22,966 nucleotides of DNA from a virus, in the IMG/VR virus record IMGVR_UViG_3300029267_000042, positions 1 to 22,966 of that record. One strand, 5' to 3'. A program made the translations under genes and the position numbers. This document shows, one piece after another, positions 1-8,086 of the stretch. The notes beneath the pieces are model-generated. The model searched no databases. It was given only the letters and a program-made list of their open reading frames with translations, and was not told the origin of the DNA. Position 1 is the stretch's first letter, and each line of letters starts with the position of its first letter.

Positions 1-1
1 T

Positions 2-688
2 GGACAAGCTGATGCCGTTCTCGCCTATAGAGACGCAATCAACCCTAAGAGTTCATACGCAATCATGGACACTGGTTGGAAGGTTGTTTACGACCAATAT
101 AGAGACACATACAGAAGTGTTCCTCTAAACGGTGACATCGCTGGTCTTATGGTTCGTACCGACGAAGACAGTGAACCTTGGTTCTCACCTGCTGGATTCA
201 ACCGTGGTAGACTTCGCAACGTTGTGAAACTCTACTACAGCCCAGGCAAGACTGATAGAGATAAGCTCTACGTCAAGGGTGTTAACCCAGTCGTAAACTT
301 CGAGAACGAAGGAATCGTCCTCTACGGTGACAAGACCATGCAGGCGAAACCATCCGCTCTTGACCGTATCAACATTCGTAGACTCTTCAACATTCTTGAG
401 AAGTCAATCGCAACTGCTGCTAACTTCTCACTCTTCGAGTTCAACGATGAGTTCACAAGAGCTTCGTTTAGAAACCTCGTCGAACCATTCCTTCGCGACG
501 TTCAGTCACGACGAGGAATCACCGACTTCAAGGTTGTTTGTGACGAAACCAACAACACACCAACTGTGATCGACAGAAACGAGTTTGTTGCCGACATTTA
601 TGTGAAACCAGCTAGATCCATCAACTTCGTAACTCTTAACTTCATCCTTACACCAACTGGTGTAGACTTCACAGAAATTGGTGCTTGA
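2..688 (+). CDS. 18: Tail sheath protein gp18, C-terminal part
   Basis: This is the contractile tail sheath subunit, which polymerises around the tail tube and shortens at injection. The frame is open from base 2, so the gene begins upstream of the window; the ATG at 65 is internal. The 228 visible residues match the conserved sheath C terminus: a VLYGDKT segment, then DRINIRRLFNILEKSI, then VCDETNNTPTVIDRNEFVA and PARSINFVTLNF close to the end. These blocks are nearly identical in T4 gp18 as I recall it. The gene is followed by a late promoter motif and the tail tube gene, as in other T4-type phages. Codon choice is strongly C-ending (AAC, TTC, CTC), as in the other abundant virion genes here. 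Identification is firm; only the N-terminal domains are unseen. Confidence 0.96.
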   Translation, partial: GQADAVLAYRDAINPKSSYAIMDTGWKVVYDQYRDTYRSVPLNGDIAGLMVRTDEDSEPWFSPAGFNRGRLRNVVKLYYSPGKTDRDKLYVKGVNPVVNFENEGIVLYGDKTMQAKPSALDRINIRRLFNILEKSIATAANFSLFEFNDEFTRASFRNLVEPFLRDVQSRRGITDFKVVCDETNNTPTVIDRNEFVADIYVKPARSINFVTLNFILTPTGVDFTEIGA

Positions 689-691
689 GAT

Positions 692-699
692 TATAAATA
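692..699 (+). promoter_or_regulatory. T4-type late promoter (TATAAATA)
   Basis: An exact match to the T4 late promoter octamer lies 4 bases after the gp18 stop codon and 31 bases before the gp19 start. In T4 this element is read by gp55-RNA polymerase with gp33 and the gp45 clamp. Position, orientation and the expected late expression of gp19 all agree. Confidence 0.8.
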
Positions 700-730
700 A
701 CCAAGTAAGCAAATCAAACAGGAGTAACAA

Positions 731-1312
731 ATGGCTTCACTAAAAGTAGATAAACTCAGATCAGCTATCAGGGGTGGTGTTAGAAGTAACCTCTTCGAAG
801 TAACACTCACACCTCCAGTCATCGCCGGCGTTGACTTTTCAGCTCTTCGTGAGGAAAACTTCACCTTCCTTGTAAGATCGGGACAGATTCCTGCACTGAA
901 CCTTACACCAATCGAAGTACCTTTCCGTGGTTCAAGACTTAAGATCCCAGGCGACAGATCGTTCGAACCTTGGACAATGACAGTCTACAACGACGACAAG
1001 ATGCTTTACAGAAGTTTGTTCGAGAGATGGCAAAACGCCATTAAGGGTTCAGTGTCAAACGTTGCTGTTGAAAACTACGAGAGTATCTTCGGTACAATCG
1101 CTGTTCGTCAACTCAACCAACAGGGTGAACCAGTCCGTCCAGGCGGTAACGAACTCAGTGGACAGTGGACTCTCCACGACTGCTGGCCTTCAGACATCGC
1201 CGCTATTGATCTCTCAAGTGACAACGAGAACGCAGTTTCTGACTTCACCGTCACTTGGCAGTACCAGTACTGGACACACGCACCGTTCACCGACGACCAG
1301 AACGCCAACTGA
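731..1312 (+). CDS. 19: Tail tube protein gp19
   Basis: This protein forms the inner tail tube through which DNA passes. The 193 residues compare with about 163 in T4 gp19. Features of the family are an N-terminal strand region with RSNLFEVTLTPP, a middle FLVRSGQIPALNLTPIEVPF segment, then FRGSRLKIPGDRSFEPWTMT, and a C-terminal FTVTWQYQYWTH strand that resembles the closing strand of tube-fold proteins. The ATG at 731 has AGGAG six bases upstream (720-724). It sits between sheath and portal genes and has its own late promoter at 692-699. Codon choice is C-ending, consistent with very high expression. Confidence 0.95.
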   Translation: MASLKVDKLRSAIRGGVRSNLFEVTLTPPVIAGVDFSALREENFTFLVRSGQIPALNLTPIEVPFRGSRLKIPGDRSFEPWTMTVYNDDKMLYRSLFERWQNAIKGSVSNVAVENYESIFGTIAVRQLNQQGEPVRPGGNELSGQWTLHDCWPSDIAAIDLSSDNENAVSDFTVTWQYQYWTHAPFTDDQNAN

Positions 1313-1340
1313 TTTATTGTTTTAGAATGAAGGAAGTGAT

Positions 1341-2924
1341 ATGCCTGAGTTATTTGGATTTTCTTTCGGGAAGTCTTCTCGTAAGTCGGCAATAGATAAC
1401 ACCGTCACCAAACCAGACGGAACAGTAGTAAACCCATCGTTCGTGCCTCCAAGCATGGACGATGGGTCTGCTATTGTTGGTGGTGGTGGATACTTTGGAC
1501 AGTATCTTGATATGGATGGATCAATTCGTTCCGACAACGATTTGATCATGAAATATCGGTCTATGGCCATGCACTCTGAAATTGAGATGGCGATTGAAGA
1601 CATTCTCAATGAAGCTATTGTTTATGAAATTGATTATCCCGCTGTCAAGTTAAGACTTGAACAACTGAACATCTCCGATTCGATAAAGAAGAAAATCGAA
1701 GAAGAATTTGAATCAATACTTAAACTTTTAAACTTTAGTAATAGAGGTTATGATATTTTCCGTAGATGGTACATTGAAGGAAGACTCTATTACCACATGA
1801 TCATTGACCAACAGAATCCCAAGAAGGGTATTCTGGAATTACGACCTGTTGATCCTATCAAGATGAAAAAGATCAAGCAGATTCATAAGGAAAAGGATCC
1901 AAAAACACAGGTCAGTATGGTGACGAAAGTTGATGATTTCTTTGTATACTTTGACAAAGCATACATCGACAAGTATGGAACTGGTCTTCAGATAATCAAT
2001 ACTCAAGGAATCGAAGGTCTTAAAATCTCAACAGATTCTATCTGTTACGTTACTTCTGGTTTGTATGACTTCGAAAACAAGAGAGTGATTGGTTATCTTC
2101 ATAAGGCAATCAAACCACTCAACCAGCTCCGAATGATAGAAGATGCGGTTGTCATTTATCGTATCTCAAGAGCACCAGAACGTCGTATCTTTTATATTGA
2201 CGTAGGTTCTCTACCGAAGACCAAGGCTGAACAGTACCTTCGAGAGATCATGAACAAGTATCGCAATAAACTCGTTTATGATGCTTCCACGGGTGAAATT
2301 CGTGACGACCGTAGGCACATGTCGATGCTTGAAGACTTCTGGCTTCCTCGACGTGAAGGTGGACGTGGTACGGAAATTCAAACACTCGATGGTGGACAGA
2401 ACCTCGGTGAAATGGAAGACGTAGATTACTTCAAGAGAAAACTCTATCGTTCGTTGAACGTTCCAATCACTCGACTCGAGCCAGACACAGGATTTAATCT
2501 TGGTAGAGCTTCTGAAATCACCAGAGACGAACTTAAATTTGGTAAATTCATTGATAAACTTCGCTCATCATTTGCTCAATTATTCATCAATCTCATTCGT
2601 ACACAACTTCTTCTAAAGGGCGTGATGAGAGAAGAAGAATGGAAGAACATCGAGCAAGATATTCGCTTTGATTTTAATCGTGATTCATACTTCACAGAAC
2701 TCAAGAACACTGAAATTATGAAGGAAAGACTTGAGTTAATTCGTGAGATGGAAGAACATATTGGTATTTACTTCTCAAGAAACTTTGTCAGAAAGAACAT
2801 TCTTCACCAATCCGAGAAGGAAATTGAAGAAATGGATAAAGAAATTGAGAAAGAAACCAAAGAAGGTGATATAGATATGAGCGGCGGAATGGACGATCAA
2901 CAACAACCTCCGCTAAGGAGATAA
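1341..2924 (+). CDS. 20: Portal vertex protein gp20
   Basis: This is the dodecameric portal, which nucleates prohead assembly, docks the packaging motor and later joins the neck. At 527 residues it is almost the length of T4 gp20 (about 524). Recognisable blocks include the N-terminal SMAMHSEIEMAIEDILNEAI, the central GLYDFENKRVIGYLHKAIKP, RISRAPERRIFYIDVG, and DASTGEIRDDRRHMSMLEDF followed by WLPRREGGRGTEI and VPITRLEPDTGF. The start is supported by AGGAAG at 1331-1336. The C terminus is highly charged (many EKEIEEM-type repeats) and ends in a Gln/Pro tail. The next gene's ribosome binding site lies over its last codons, suggesting coupled translation. Confidence 0.97.
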   Translation: MPELFGFSFGKSSRKSAIDNTVTKPDGTVVNPSFVPPSMDDGSAIVGGGGYFGQYLDMDGSIRSDNDLIMKYRSMAMHSEIEMAIEDILNEAIVYEIDYPAVKLRLEQLNISDSIKKKIEEEFESILKLLNFSNRGYDIFRRWYIEGRLYYHMIIDQQNPKKGILELRPVDPIKMKKIKQIHKEKDPKTQVSMVTKVDDFFVYFDKAYIDKYGTGLQIINTQGIEGLKISTDSICYVTSGLYDFENKRVIGYLHKAIKPLNQLRMIEDAVVIYRISRAPERRIFYIDVGSLPKTKAEQYLREIMNKYRNKLVYDASTGEIRDDRRHMSMLEDFWLPRREGGRGTEIQTLDGGQNLGEMEDVDYFKRKLYRSLNVPITRLEPDTGFNLGRASEITRDELKFGKFIDKLRSSFAQLFINLIRTQLLLKGVMREEEWKNIEQDIRFDFNRDSYFTELKNTEIMKERLELIREMEEHIGIYFSRNFVRKNILHQSEKEIEEMDKEIEKETKEGDIDMSGGMDDQQQPPLRR

Positions 2925-2927
2925 TCA

Positions 2928-3434
2928 ATGGCATCAGCAAACTATGATATTTCTCACGAACAAGGTACAGACTTTGTTCTGAATATCAACTATTACGACG
3001 ATCAGGGTGTTCCAATAGACATGACAAGTGGATATTGGGCCAAAATGGACGTGCGCGGCCAAAAATATGAGTTGGACACAAACGACACATCACTGAAAAT
3101 TCGTTTTAGTACGTCAAACACATATGGTTATACAGGAAGCATCGACACCGCTGAAGGAAAGAAAAAAGCTGGACATATTTCTCTGAATGGTGAATATCTT
3201 TACTCCGATGATGCAGAAGGTGCAACTTCGAGTCAAGTCACTGGACAAATATCTTTAGCTTTTACAAAACAGGTTTCTAGACAAATCGCATCTGGTTCCT
3301 ACTTGTATGATTTATTTCTCTATAAGGATAGAGGAATATCATCAGGTACAACCGCAGACGCTCTTGTTGAAAGACTTGTAGCTGGTAAGTTTATAATTTC
3401 ACCATCCATCTCAAACCCGGAATTTGACTCCTAA
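2928..3434 (+). CDS. Ig-like domain phage structural protein (BppU-like N-domain type)
   Basis: This 168-residue protein resembles the widespread phage family that opens with an 'EQGTDF...INYYDDQGVPIDMTSGY' type strand pair, continues with a 'W-A-K-M-D-V-R' strand, and closes with YLYDLFLYKD and a final LVAGKFIISPSIS strand. Such proteins adopt a small beta-sandwich and are usually baseplate, fibre or neck attachment modules, so a virion role is inferred. AAGGAG at 2915-2920 overlaps the end of gp20. Its stop codon overlaps the next start (TAATG), so the two are probably translated as a pair. It is not a T4 gene, and it heads the accessory cassette inserted between portal and prohead core. 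The exact partner and position in the virion are unknown. Confidence 0.7.
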   Translation: MASANYDISHEQGTDFVLNINYYDDQGVPIDMTSGYWAKMDVRGQKYELDTNDTSLKIRFSTSNTYGYTGSIDTAEGKKKAGHISLNGEYLYSDDAEGATSSQVTGQISLAFTKQVSRQIASGSYLYDLFLYKDRGISSGTTADALVERLVAGKFIISPSISNPEFDS

Positions 3435-4303
3435 TGCCTTTAACAGTTTCACCCAGAACACAGTTTTCCATAGGAAAGTTTGGTCAGTCCTTTGTGAATA
3501 TTCATCGAGGACAAAATGTAGAATCTCAACAATCTGAGGTCTTTCTTCGAGAAAGTACAAATTTCATTGGTAAAGGCCCATTTAGTCCGGCAGGTGTTTA
3601 TCCGTGTCGTTCGCAGGGCCGACAAGACCCACAAAACAGACCATACTATTCTATAGAAAATGGCACAGATATACCAACACAACTTTGTTTGGGTGAAGCT
3701 GGATTTCGAAGATTCCGAGATACGTTTCTCAATCCCATTGATGAAGAAAGTGATCCGTTTCTTTCGACCGACCCAGATAGTGATTACGTTAACGGCACTG
3801 ATATATTAAACTCAAAACATGCTGGTGAAAAATATGAAGCAACATCATCTTTCACTGATTGGAAAATTGTTTCTGGTATTGAATTCTCAATGGCACCAGA
3901 CATTTACGATGAATATTATCCAAAACAAGGTTCTTCTATAAATGTATATTGGTCATATCACAAAGAGGGTGAAGTGGGTGAACAACCAGCGATTGTTACC
4001 GACAACCGAAATGACGAATATCTCAATATAGCAAATAGCATCGGAATAAACCCCGTCTACTGGGCAGGTTCTCGTATATACCTCGAAATAAGACATGATT
4101 TGAATACTATGGATTATTCGTATACAGTTGAAAACATGGAAGGGTGGGTTCGAACCAAGAAGAAAAATTCACTCATCTTGTCAAGATTCGTTTCAGCATA
4201 CAACAGTAAAGTGTTTTCGAATCTAGAAAATTATTACAGAGATCGAGATTCTGGCCCAGGAATCCCAAGAGGAAGATGTACAGTAATGTTCTTCTCGAAG
4301 TAG
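3434..4303 (+). CDS. Unknown protein, probable virion component
   Basis: I do not recognise this 289-residue protein. Its ATG overlaps the previous stop (TAATG), and it ends 7 bases before the next gene, so it belongs to the three-gene cassette between portal and prohead core. It has no signal peptide or membrane segment. It is rich in aromatic and polar residues, with many Tyr and Ser-Asn-Thr stretches. A mostly beta structure is likely, judging from segments such as SSINVYWSYH and SRIYLEIRHDL alternating with loops. The C terminus (GRCTVMFFSK) is short and strand-like. Codon use is more A/T-ending than in gp18, gp19 or gp23. A head, neck or fibre role is inferred only from position. Confidence 0.6.
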   Translation: MPLTVSPRTQFSIGKFGQSFVNIHRGQNVESQQSEVFLRESTNFIGKGPFSPAGVYPCRSQGRQDPQNRPYYSIENGTDIPTQLCLGEAGFRRFRDTFLNPIDEESDPFLSTDPDSDYVNGTDILNSKHAGEKYEATSSFTDWKIVSGIEFSMAPDIYDEYYPKQGSSINVYWSYHKEGEVGEQPAIVTDNRNDEYLNIANSIGINPVYWAGSRIYLEIRHDLNTMDYSYTVENMEGWVRTKKKNSLILSRFVSAYNSKVFSNLENYYRDRDSGPGIPRGRCTVMFFSK

Positions 4304-4310
4304 GATTGAT

Positions 4311-5618
4311 ATGTCAAGTAATCAAAAAATCACGGGTTATCTGAAAATTATTGATAACGGTTCTCCCATCTTTAGTCCTGGCAGAAGAAATAGCCGTCTT
4401 ATAAAGAGAAGAGATGAAATTGTTTTAGAGATCACAAAAAGAGATAGTAAAAAAGTTTACTATTATGATGATCCTACTGCTAAGTTTTTCATGAAAAAAC
4501 CATGCGATCTGAAGTATCTTTTACCACTTGACTGCAATCGAAAAATAGAAGTTCTATGCGGACAGGACGAATGTGATCTGAGAGGATTTGGTAGAGCTAT
4601 AAATATAAATACACCCCAAACTCCCAGTTATGATGATGATGAAGATGGTGGCAACGAAATAGCAGGAGGCAGCCCTCCATGCTTAAATCCTCCATGCGTC
4701 AGTATCAATTGTCCAAATCCACCATGTAACCAAGAAGATTGTGCAGAGGGGGAAAATTACAATCCAGAAACTGGTGAATGCGAACCACCCGATTGCCTCA
4801 ATCCAACAGGACAAGGAAGTTGTTGTTTTGACCAAGATCAAGAAAATTGTTGTTATGTGACTTGTTATAAAGTCGTTCGCGAATCAGGAGGTGAATTGGA
4901 TTGTTGTACAGAACCAACAATTCCATTTGATCCAAACAACCCATGCGGCGGTGATCTGGTATGTCCTGATTGTTATCTAGGCAAATTTAAACTATGTCCA
5001 GTCGTTGAAAAGTATTGTTTAGAAGGCGAAGACGAAAGTGGATATTTGATTTTCTCTCTGGACAACAAAAGTGTAAAATTCGATCCAAACTTCGGTCAGT
5101 TTGTTCCACCAAACACAGAACCAGATATCGAATGCGAACCAGACGGCACGCCTTGTAATGCGTGTTTGACTCTTCCTTGTGGACAACCAGACGAATATTT
5201 AGACGGAACGAATATCGGATGTGCTCATGGCCCTCTTTGGGTGGGATTGCCACAAGCGCCAGATCCAGATGGAAATCCATATTCAGAAGATGATGAGAGA
5301 TATGACAACGTATTAGAAGAGGTTTTTTCAAATTCAGTTGGTATATGTAATGACCCAGATGGTCAATGTACACGTTATAGAACTTTTTTTTATTGTGTAT
5401 GTCCTCCTGGCCCATCAAATAATTATAGAGCATCGTATGCGTCAATACGAGTACCATCCTGCACTGTGAGTTGGAGGCCTCCTTCACAAGAAGAACCACC
5501 TGCTTTGTATACAACACTGTTGCCAGGCTCGGATTCTGGATGGGTGTCTGAATTTGTATGGACATCTGCGGGTGCAGTTGCAGGTGGACCTTCGAGTTCT
5601 TGTAATTGTGGCGGATAA
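4311..5618 (+). CDS. Cysteine-rich protein, unknown function, possible virion decoration
   Basis: This 435-residue protein contains 35 cysteines (about 8%), exceptional for a cytoplasmic phage protein. Residues 1-105 form a Lys/Arg-rich, Cys-poor head. An Asp-rich linker (YDDDEDGGNE) follows, then Pro-Cys and Cys-Cys motifs (NPPC, SCC, NCC, DCC, VCPDC, PCNAC, CVC) to the C-terminal CNCGG. There is no signal peptide, so disulfides would have to form after lysis or the cysteines bind metal. TAGGA at 4301-4305 supports the ATG at 4311. It closes the cassette before the capsid genes and could be a capsid or neck surface protein. It resembles EGF- or VWC-like repeats only in cysteine density; I cannot name a family. 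Confidence 0.6.
   Translation: MSSNQKITGYLKIIDNGSPIFSPGRRNSRLIKRRDEIVLEITKRDSKKVYYYDDPTAKFFMKKPCDLKYLLPLDCNRKIEVLCGQDECDLRGFGRAININTPQTPSYDDDEDGGNEIAGGSPPCLNPPCVSINCPNPPCNQEDCAEGENYNPETGECEPPDCLNPTGQGSCCFDQDQENCCYVTCYKVVRESGGELDCCTEPTIPFDPNNPCGGDLVCPDCYLGKFKLCPVVEKYCLEGEDESGYLIFSLDNKSVKFDPNFGQFVPPNTEPDIECEPDGTPCNACLTLPCGQPDEYLDGTNIGCAHGPLWVGLPQAPDPDGNPYSEDDERYDNVLEEVFSNSVGICNDPDGQCTRYRTFFYCVCPPGPSNNYRASYASIRVPSCTVSWRPPSQEEPPALYTTLLPGSDSGWVSEFVWTSAGAVAGGPSSSCNCGG
4598..4611 (+). promoter_or_regulatory. Two overlapping TATAAATA octamers inside a gene
   Basis: Two exact late-promoter octamers share two bases (4598-4605 and 4604-4611) within the cysteine-rich gene. They could be an internal late promoter for the downstream prohead block, but no start codon with a ribosome binding site follows closely, and the run encodes Ile-Asn-Ile-Asn. 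Chance is possible in A/T-rich sequence. Confidence 0.25.
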
Positions 5619-5631
5619 AAATCCTTTTTCT

Positions 5632-5639
5632 TATAAATA
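5632..5639 (+). promoter_or_regulatory. T4-type late promoter (TATAAATA)
   Basis: An exact late octamer stands in the gap between the cysteine-rich gene and the prohead core gene, 34 bases before the ATG at 5674. It would serve the prohead core, protease, scaffold and capsid genes. A small GGAT-AAAA-ATCC hairpin with five T (5613-5629) just upstream may weakly stop read-through. Confidence 0.8.
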
Positions 5640-5673
5640 AACAATAGCCTTTTCCAACAACGGGAGATTTTAA

Positions 5674-6261
5674 ATGTCTTATATTAAGAATATCATCGAA
5701 GGAATTATTGAAGAAAATCCTTCACTCGCAAAAAAAGCAATCGAGGCCGCACTCTACGAGAAGATGGCTGAACGACTTGAGTTTGCAAGGGAAGATGTCG
5801 CTTCTTCCATGTTCGTAGAGGATGAGGATATCTGCGAAGAGTGTGAAGAAGAATGGGATGACGAAGAAGTCCTCGAAGCGAAGAAGAAAGATGAAGACGA
5901 CGATGAAGAGGATGAAGACGAAGATGAAGAGGATGAAGACGAAGAGGACATGAAGGAAGCAAAAAAAGCTGACAAAGATTATGACGGTGATGGTGAAGTC
6001 GAATCAGGAACCGAAGAATGGAAGGGTTCAAGAGACAAGGCTATTAAGAGAGCCATGGCTGCCAGAAAAGAATCTTTCGACGGAATCAATGAAATCTCAA
6101 CTGGACTACTGCACTCCGCCCGCCGCGAAGCAGGTAGAGATAGGACTTCTGCTCTTGACGGTGCAGCGATGGGTGAAAAGGGAGCCGCAAAACACGCCGC
6201 GAAGAGAACTCGTTTAATCAACAAGATCGACAAGAGACTTGCAAAGAAACCCCGTCCCTGA
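5674..6261 (+). CDS. Prohead core protein (gp67/gp68-like)
   Basis: This is a probable internal scaffold component of the prohead, cut by gp21 before DNA packaging. It has 195 residues, against 80 in T4 gp67. The N-terminal helix (residues 1-50, SLAKKAIEAALYEKMAERL) and the following Asp/Glu tract (about residues 70-92) fit gp67. The rest is an extension: a DYDGDGEVESGT loop with the D-x-D-x-D-G pattern of calcium-binding loops, then a basic tail (KHAAKRTRLINKIDKRL). The same D-Y-D-G-D-G/GSRDKAIKRAM arrangement is familiar from marine T4-like phages. GGGAG at 5662-5666 supports the start. The acidic tract contains a perfect 21-base tandem duplication. Assignment rests on position plus composition, so gp67 or gp68 cannot be separated. 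Confidence 0.75.
   Translation: MSYIKNIIEGIIEENPSLAKKAIEAALYEKMAERLEFAREDVASSMFVEDEDICEECEEEWDDEEVLEAKKKDEDDDEEDEDEDEEDEDEEDMKEAKKADKDYDGDGEVESGTEEWKGSRDKAIKRAMAARKESFDGINEISTGLLHSARREAGRDRTSALDGAAMGEKGAAKHAAKRTRLINKIDKRLAKKPRP
5902..5943 (+). repeat. Two perfect 21-base tandem copies in the acidic tract
   Basis: A 21-base unit is repeated exactly (5902-5922 and 5923-5943), in frame, each copy encoding DEEDEDE. Slippage here would change the acidic tract by seven residues without a frameshift. Confidence 0.9.
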
Positions 6262-6281
6262 TTCTATAAAGAGGAATTAAA

Positions 6282-6935
6282 ATGCTTCTAATCACAGAAC
6301 ATTCAGACGATCTACAGGTCATTTCAGAGGCATCGGAAGATGGAAAGAAGAACATCTTCATTGAAGGTATCTTCATGCAGTCTGAAAAGAAGAATAGAAA
6401 TGGTCGTATTTATGAAAGAGCCATTCTATTCAAAGAGGCTGATCGTTATAACAAAGAGTATGTAGAAAAGAACAGAGCGATGGGTGAACTTGGACATCCA
6501 AATGGTCCAACACTCAACCTCGAACGTGTGTCACACAACATCACCAATCTTAAGTTTGATGGTGATAATGTCGTAGGAAAAGCAAGAGTTCTTGACACTC
6601 CATATGGAAAAATCGTCAAGAGCCTTATCGGCGATGGAGTTAAACTTGGTGTTTCCACCCGTGGTATGGGTTCTCTTGAAGAGAGAAATGGAGCCAAGTA
6701 TGTCAAGGAAGACTTCATGTTGACCGCTGTTGACATCGTTGCAGATCCATCTGCTCCTGATGCTTTTGTGAATGGTATCATGGAAGGTAAGGAATGGGTC
6801 TGGGATAATGGAGTTCTTCGAGAAAAACAAATCGAACAATATCACAAAACAATCTCAGAAGCAGATCGGAAAAATCTGGAGGAAACTCAAATTCGAGTCT
6901 TCCAAGATTTCATGTCAAAGTTATCAAATTACTAA
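6282..6935 (+). CDS. 21: Prohead maturation protease gp21
   Basis: This serine protease cleaves scaffold, core proteins and the gp23 N terminus during head maturation, and then itself. The 217 residues match T4 gp21 (212). Visible family marks are NRNGRIYE (residues 39-46), the GELGHP motif with His72, a second histidine at 85 (RVSHNI), the GVSTRG loop with probable catalytic Ser125, and the DIVADPSAP segment (151-159). GAGGA (6271-6275) supports the ATG at 6282. It lies directly between prohead core and scaffold genes, the order used across T4-type phages. Which histidine and acid complete the active site cannot be settled from the sequence alone. Confidence 0.95.
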   Translation: MLLITEHSDDLQVISEASEDGKKNIFIEGIFMQSEKKNRNGRIYERAILFKEADRYNKEYVEKNRAMGELGHPNGPTLNLERVSHNITNLKFDGDNVVGKARVLDTPYGKIVKSLIGDGVKLGVSTRGMGSLEERNGAKYVKEDFMLTAVDIVADPSAPDAFVNGIMEGKEWVWDNGVLREKQIEQYHKTISEADRKNLEETQIRVFQDFMSKLSNY

Positions 6936-6973
6936 ATAACAATACTGTAAGGTATATTCAAAGGAGTCCTTAG

Positions 6974-8062
6974 ATGAGTTCAGAAGACCTAACCCCAATC
7001 GAGGCCGCAAGAGCAATTCTTGAAGCGAAAAGATTACATAATGAGGAAGCTTCAGATTTGGTAGAGCATCTTGAAGAAGTCGAAGAGGACTTCGAGGATA
7101 TCGAAGAGGAACAACAAGAAATGAAAAAACCAAGTAAAGTAAAAATGTCAGGTGACAAGGATGCCGCAGTCGAGAAAGATGTAAGCGGCAAGTCTTCACA
7201 TGACACCCAAGGAAAGGGTCCAGTCATCGGAACCGATAAGGGAACCGAAGGCAAGGACAAGAAGAACAAGTCTTCTGTTTCCATGAAGTCATCTGATGCT
7301 TCAGGAAAGATCGAGAAGCCAAAGATGACTGCTACTGCGGAACATATGGAAGCACTCTTCAATGGCGAAGACCTTTCCGAAGAGTTCAAGGATAAGGCAA
7401 CAACCATTTTCGAAGCCGCTGTCAACGATGCTCTCGGTCGTTACGCCGAAGCACTTGAAGAATCATACGAAGTTCAACTCATGGAAACAGCTGCTACAAT
7501 CGAAGAGAACCTTACAGAATCACTCAACGATTATCTTGATTATGTCGTAGAAAACTGGATGCAAGAGAACGAAGTCGCTATCGAAAGAGGCATTCGTGCA
7601 GAAGTCGCCGAATCCTTCATGGGTGGTCTTCGCGATCTCTTCACCAACCATTACATTGACATTCCAGAAGAGAAGTTTGATGTTGTTGAAGGACTCGTAA
7701 ACGACATCGAAGAACTTCAGAATGAACTCAACGAAGAAATCGAAAGAAACATGTCATACCGAGATGCAAACGAATCACTCGCTTGCGAACTGACTTTCCG
7801 AGACATGACCGAAGGTATGGTCGATACTGATGTCGAAAAGCTTCGTTCACTCTCAGAAGGTATTGAGTTTGACAACGCTGATCAGTTTGCTGACAAACTT
7901 GAAGTTCTTCGTGAGAACTACTTCAAGAAAGTCAACGGTGGATCCGATGTTTCATTCATCACAGAAGAGACAGAAGAAGATGGTAACAATACCATCAAAG
8001 AAGAACTTAACGGACCAATGAGCTACTACGCTCAAGCAATTTCAAGAACAGTAAAGAAATAA
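6974..8062 (+). CDS. 22: Scaffold (prohead core) protein gp22
   Basis: This is the main internal scaffold of the prohead, degraded by gp21 before packaging. At 362 residues it is longer than T4 gp22 (269). Residues 1-115 are charged, low-complexity sequence (EEVEEDFEDIEEEQQE followed by Lys/Ser/Gly-rich stretches), which may be the extra length. The conserved core begins near MEALFNGEDLSEEFKDKA and continues as long helices rich in Glu, Leu and Ala, as expected for a helical scaffold. AGGAG at 6961-6965 supports the start. Position between protease and capsid genes is diagnostic. The C terminus (NGPMSYYAQAISRTVKK) is a typical terminal motif for the family in marine relatives. Confidence 0.93.
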   Translation: MSSEDLTPIEAARAILEAKRLHNEEASDLVEHLEEVEEDFEDIEEEQQEMKKPSKVKMSGDKDAAVEKDVSGKSSHDTQGKGPVIGTDKGTEGKDKKNKSSVSMKSSDASGKIEKPKMTATAEHMEALFNGEDLSEEFKDKATTIFEAAVNDALGRYAEALEESYEVQLMETAATIEENLTESLNDYLDYVVENWMQENEVAIERGIRAEVAESFMGGLRDLFTNHYIDIPEEKFDVVEGLVNDIEELQNELNEEIERNMSYRDANESLACELTFRDMTEGMVDTDVEKLRSLSEGIEFDNADQFADKLEVLRENYFKKVNGGSDVSFITEETEEDGNNTIKEELNGPMSYYAQAISRTVKK

Positions 8063-8086
8063 TCTATATCTAAAAGGAGAGATTAG

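Noticed and set aside
4987-5565. A 192-codon minus-strand frame opposite the cysteine-rich gene
   Set aside because: No start signal, no recognisable family, and it lies wholly within a plus-strand gene with a good ribosome binding site.
5613-5629. GGAT-AAAA-ATCC hairpin with five T as a terminator
   Set aside because: A four-base-pair stem is too weak to call as a separate terminator; noted under the adjacent promoter.
5754-5975. Minus-strand frame encoding a long poly-serine protein
   Set aside because: It is the reverse of the acidic GAT/GAA tract of the prohead core gene, has no ribosome binding site, and all real genes here are on the plus strand.
6931-6938. ACTAAATA after gp21 as a late promoter
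   Set aside because: Two mismatches to the late octamer and it overlaps the stop codon; scaffold transcription is already explained by the promoter at 5632.
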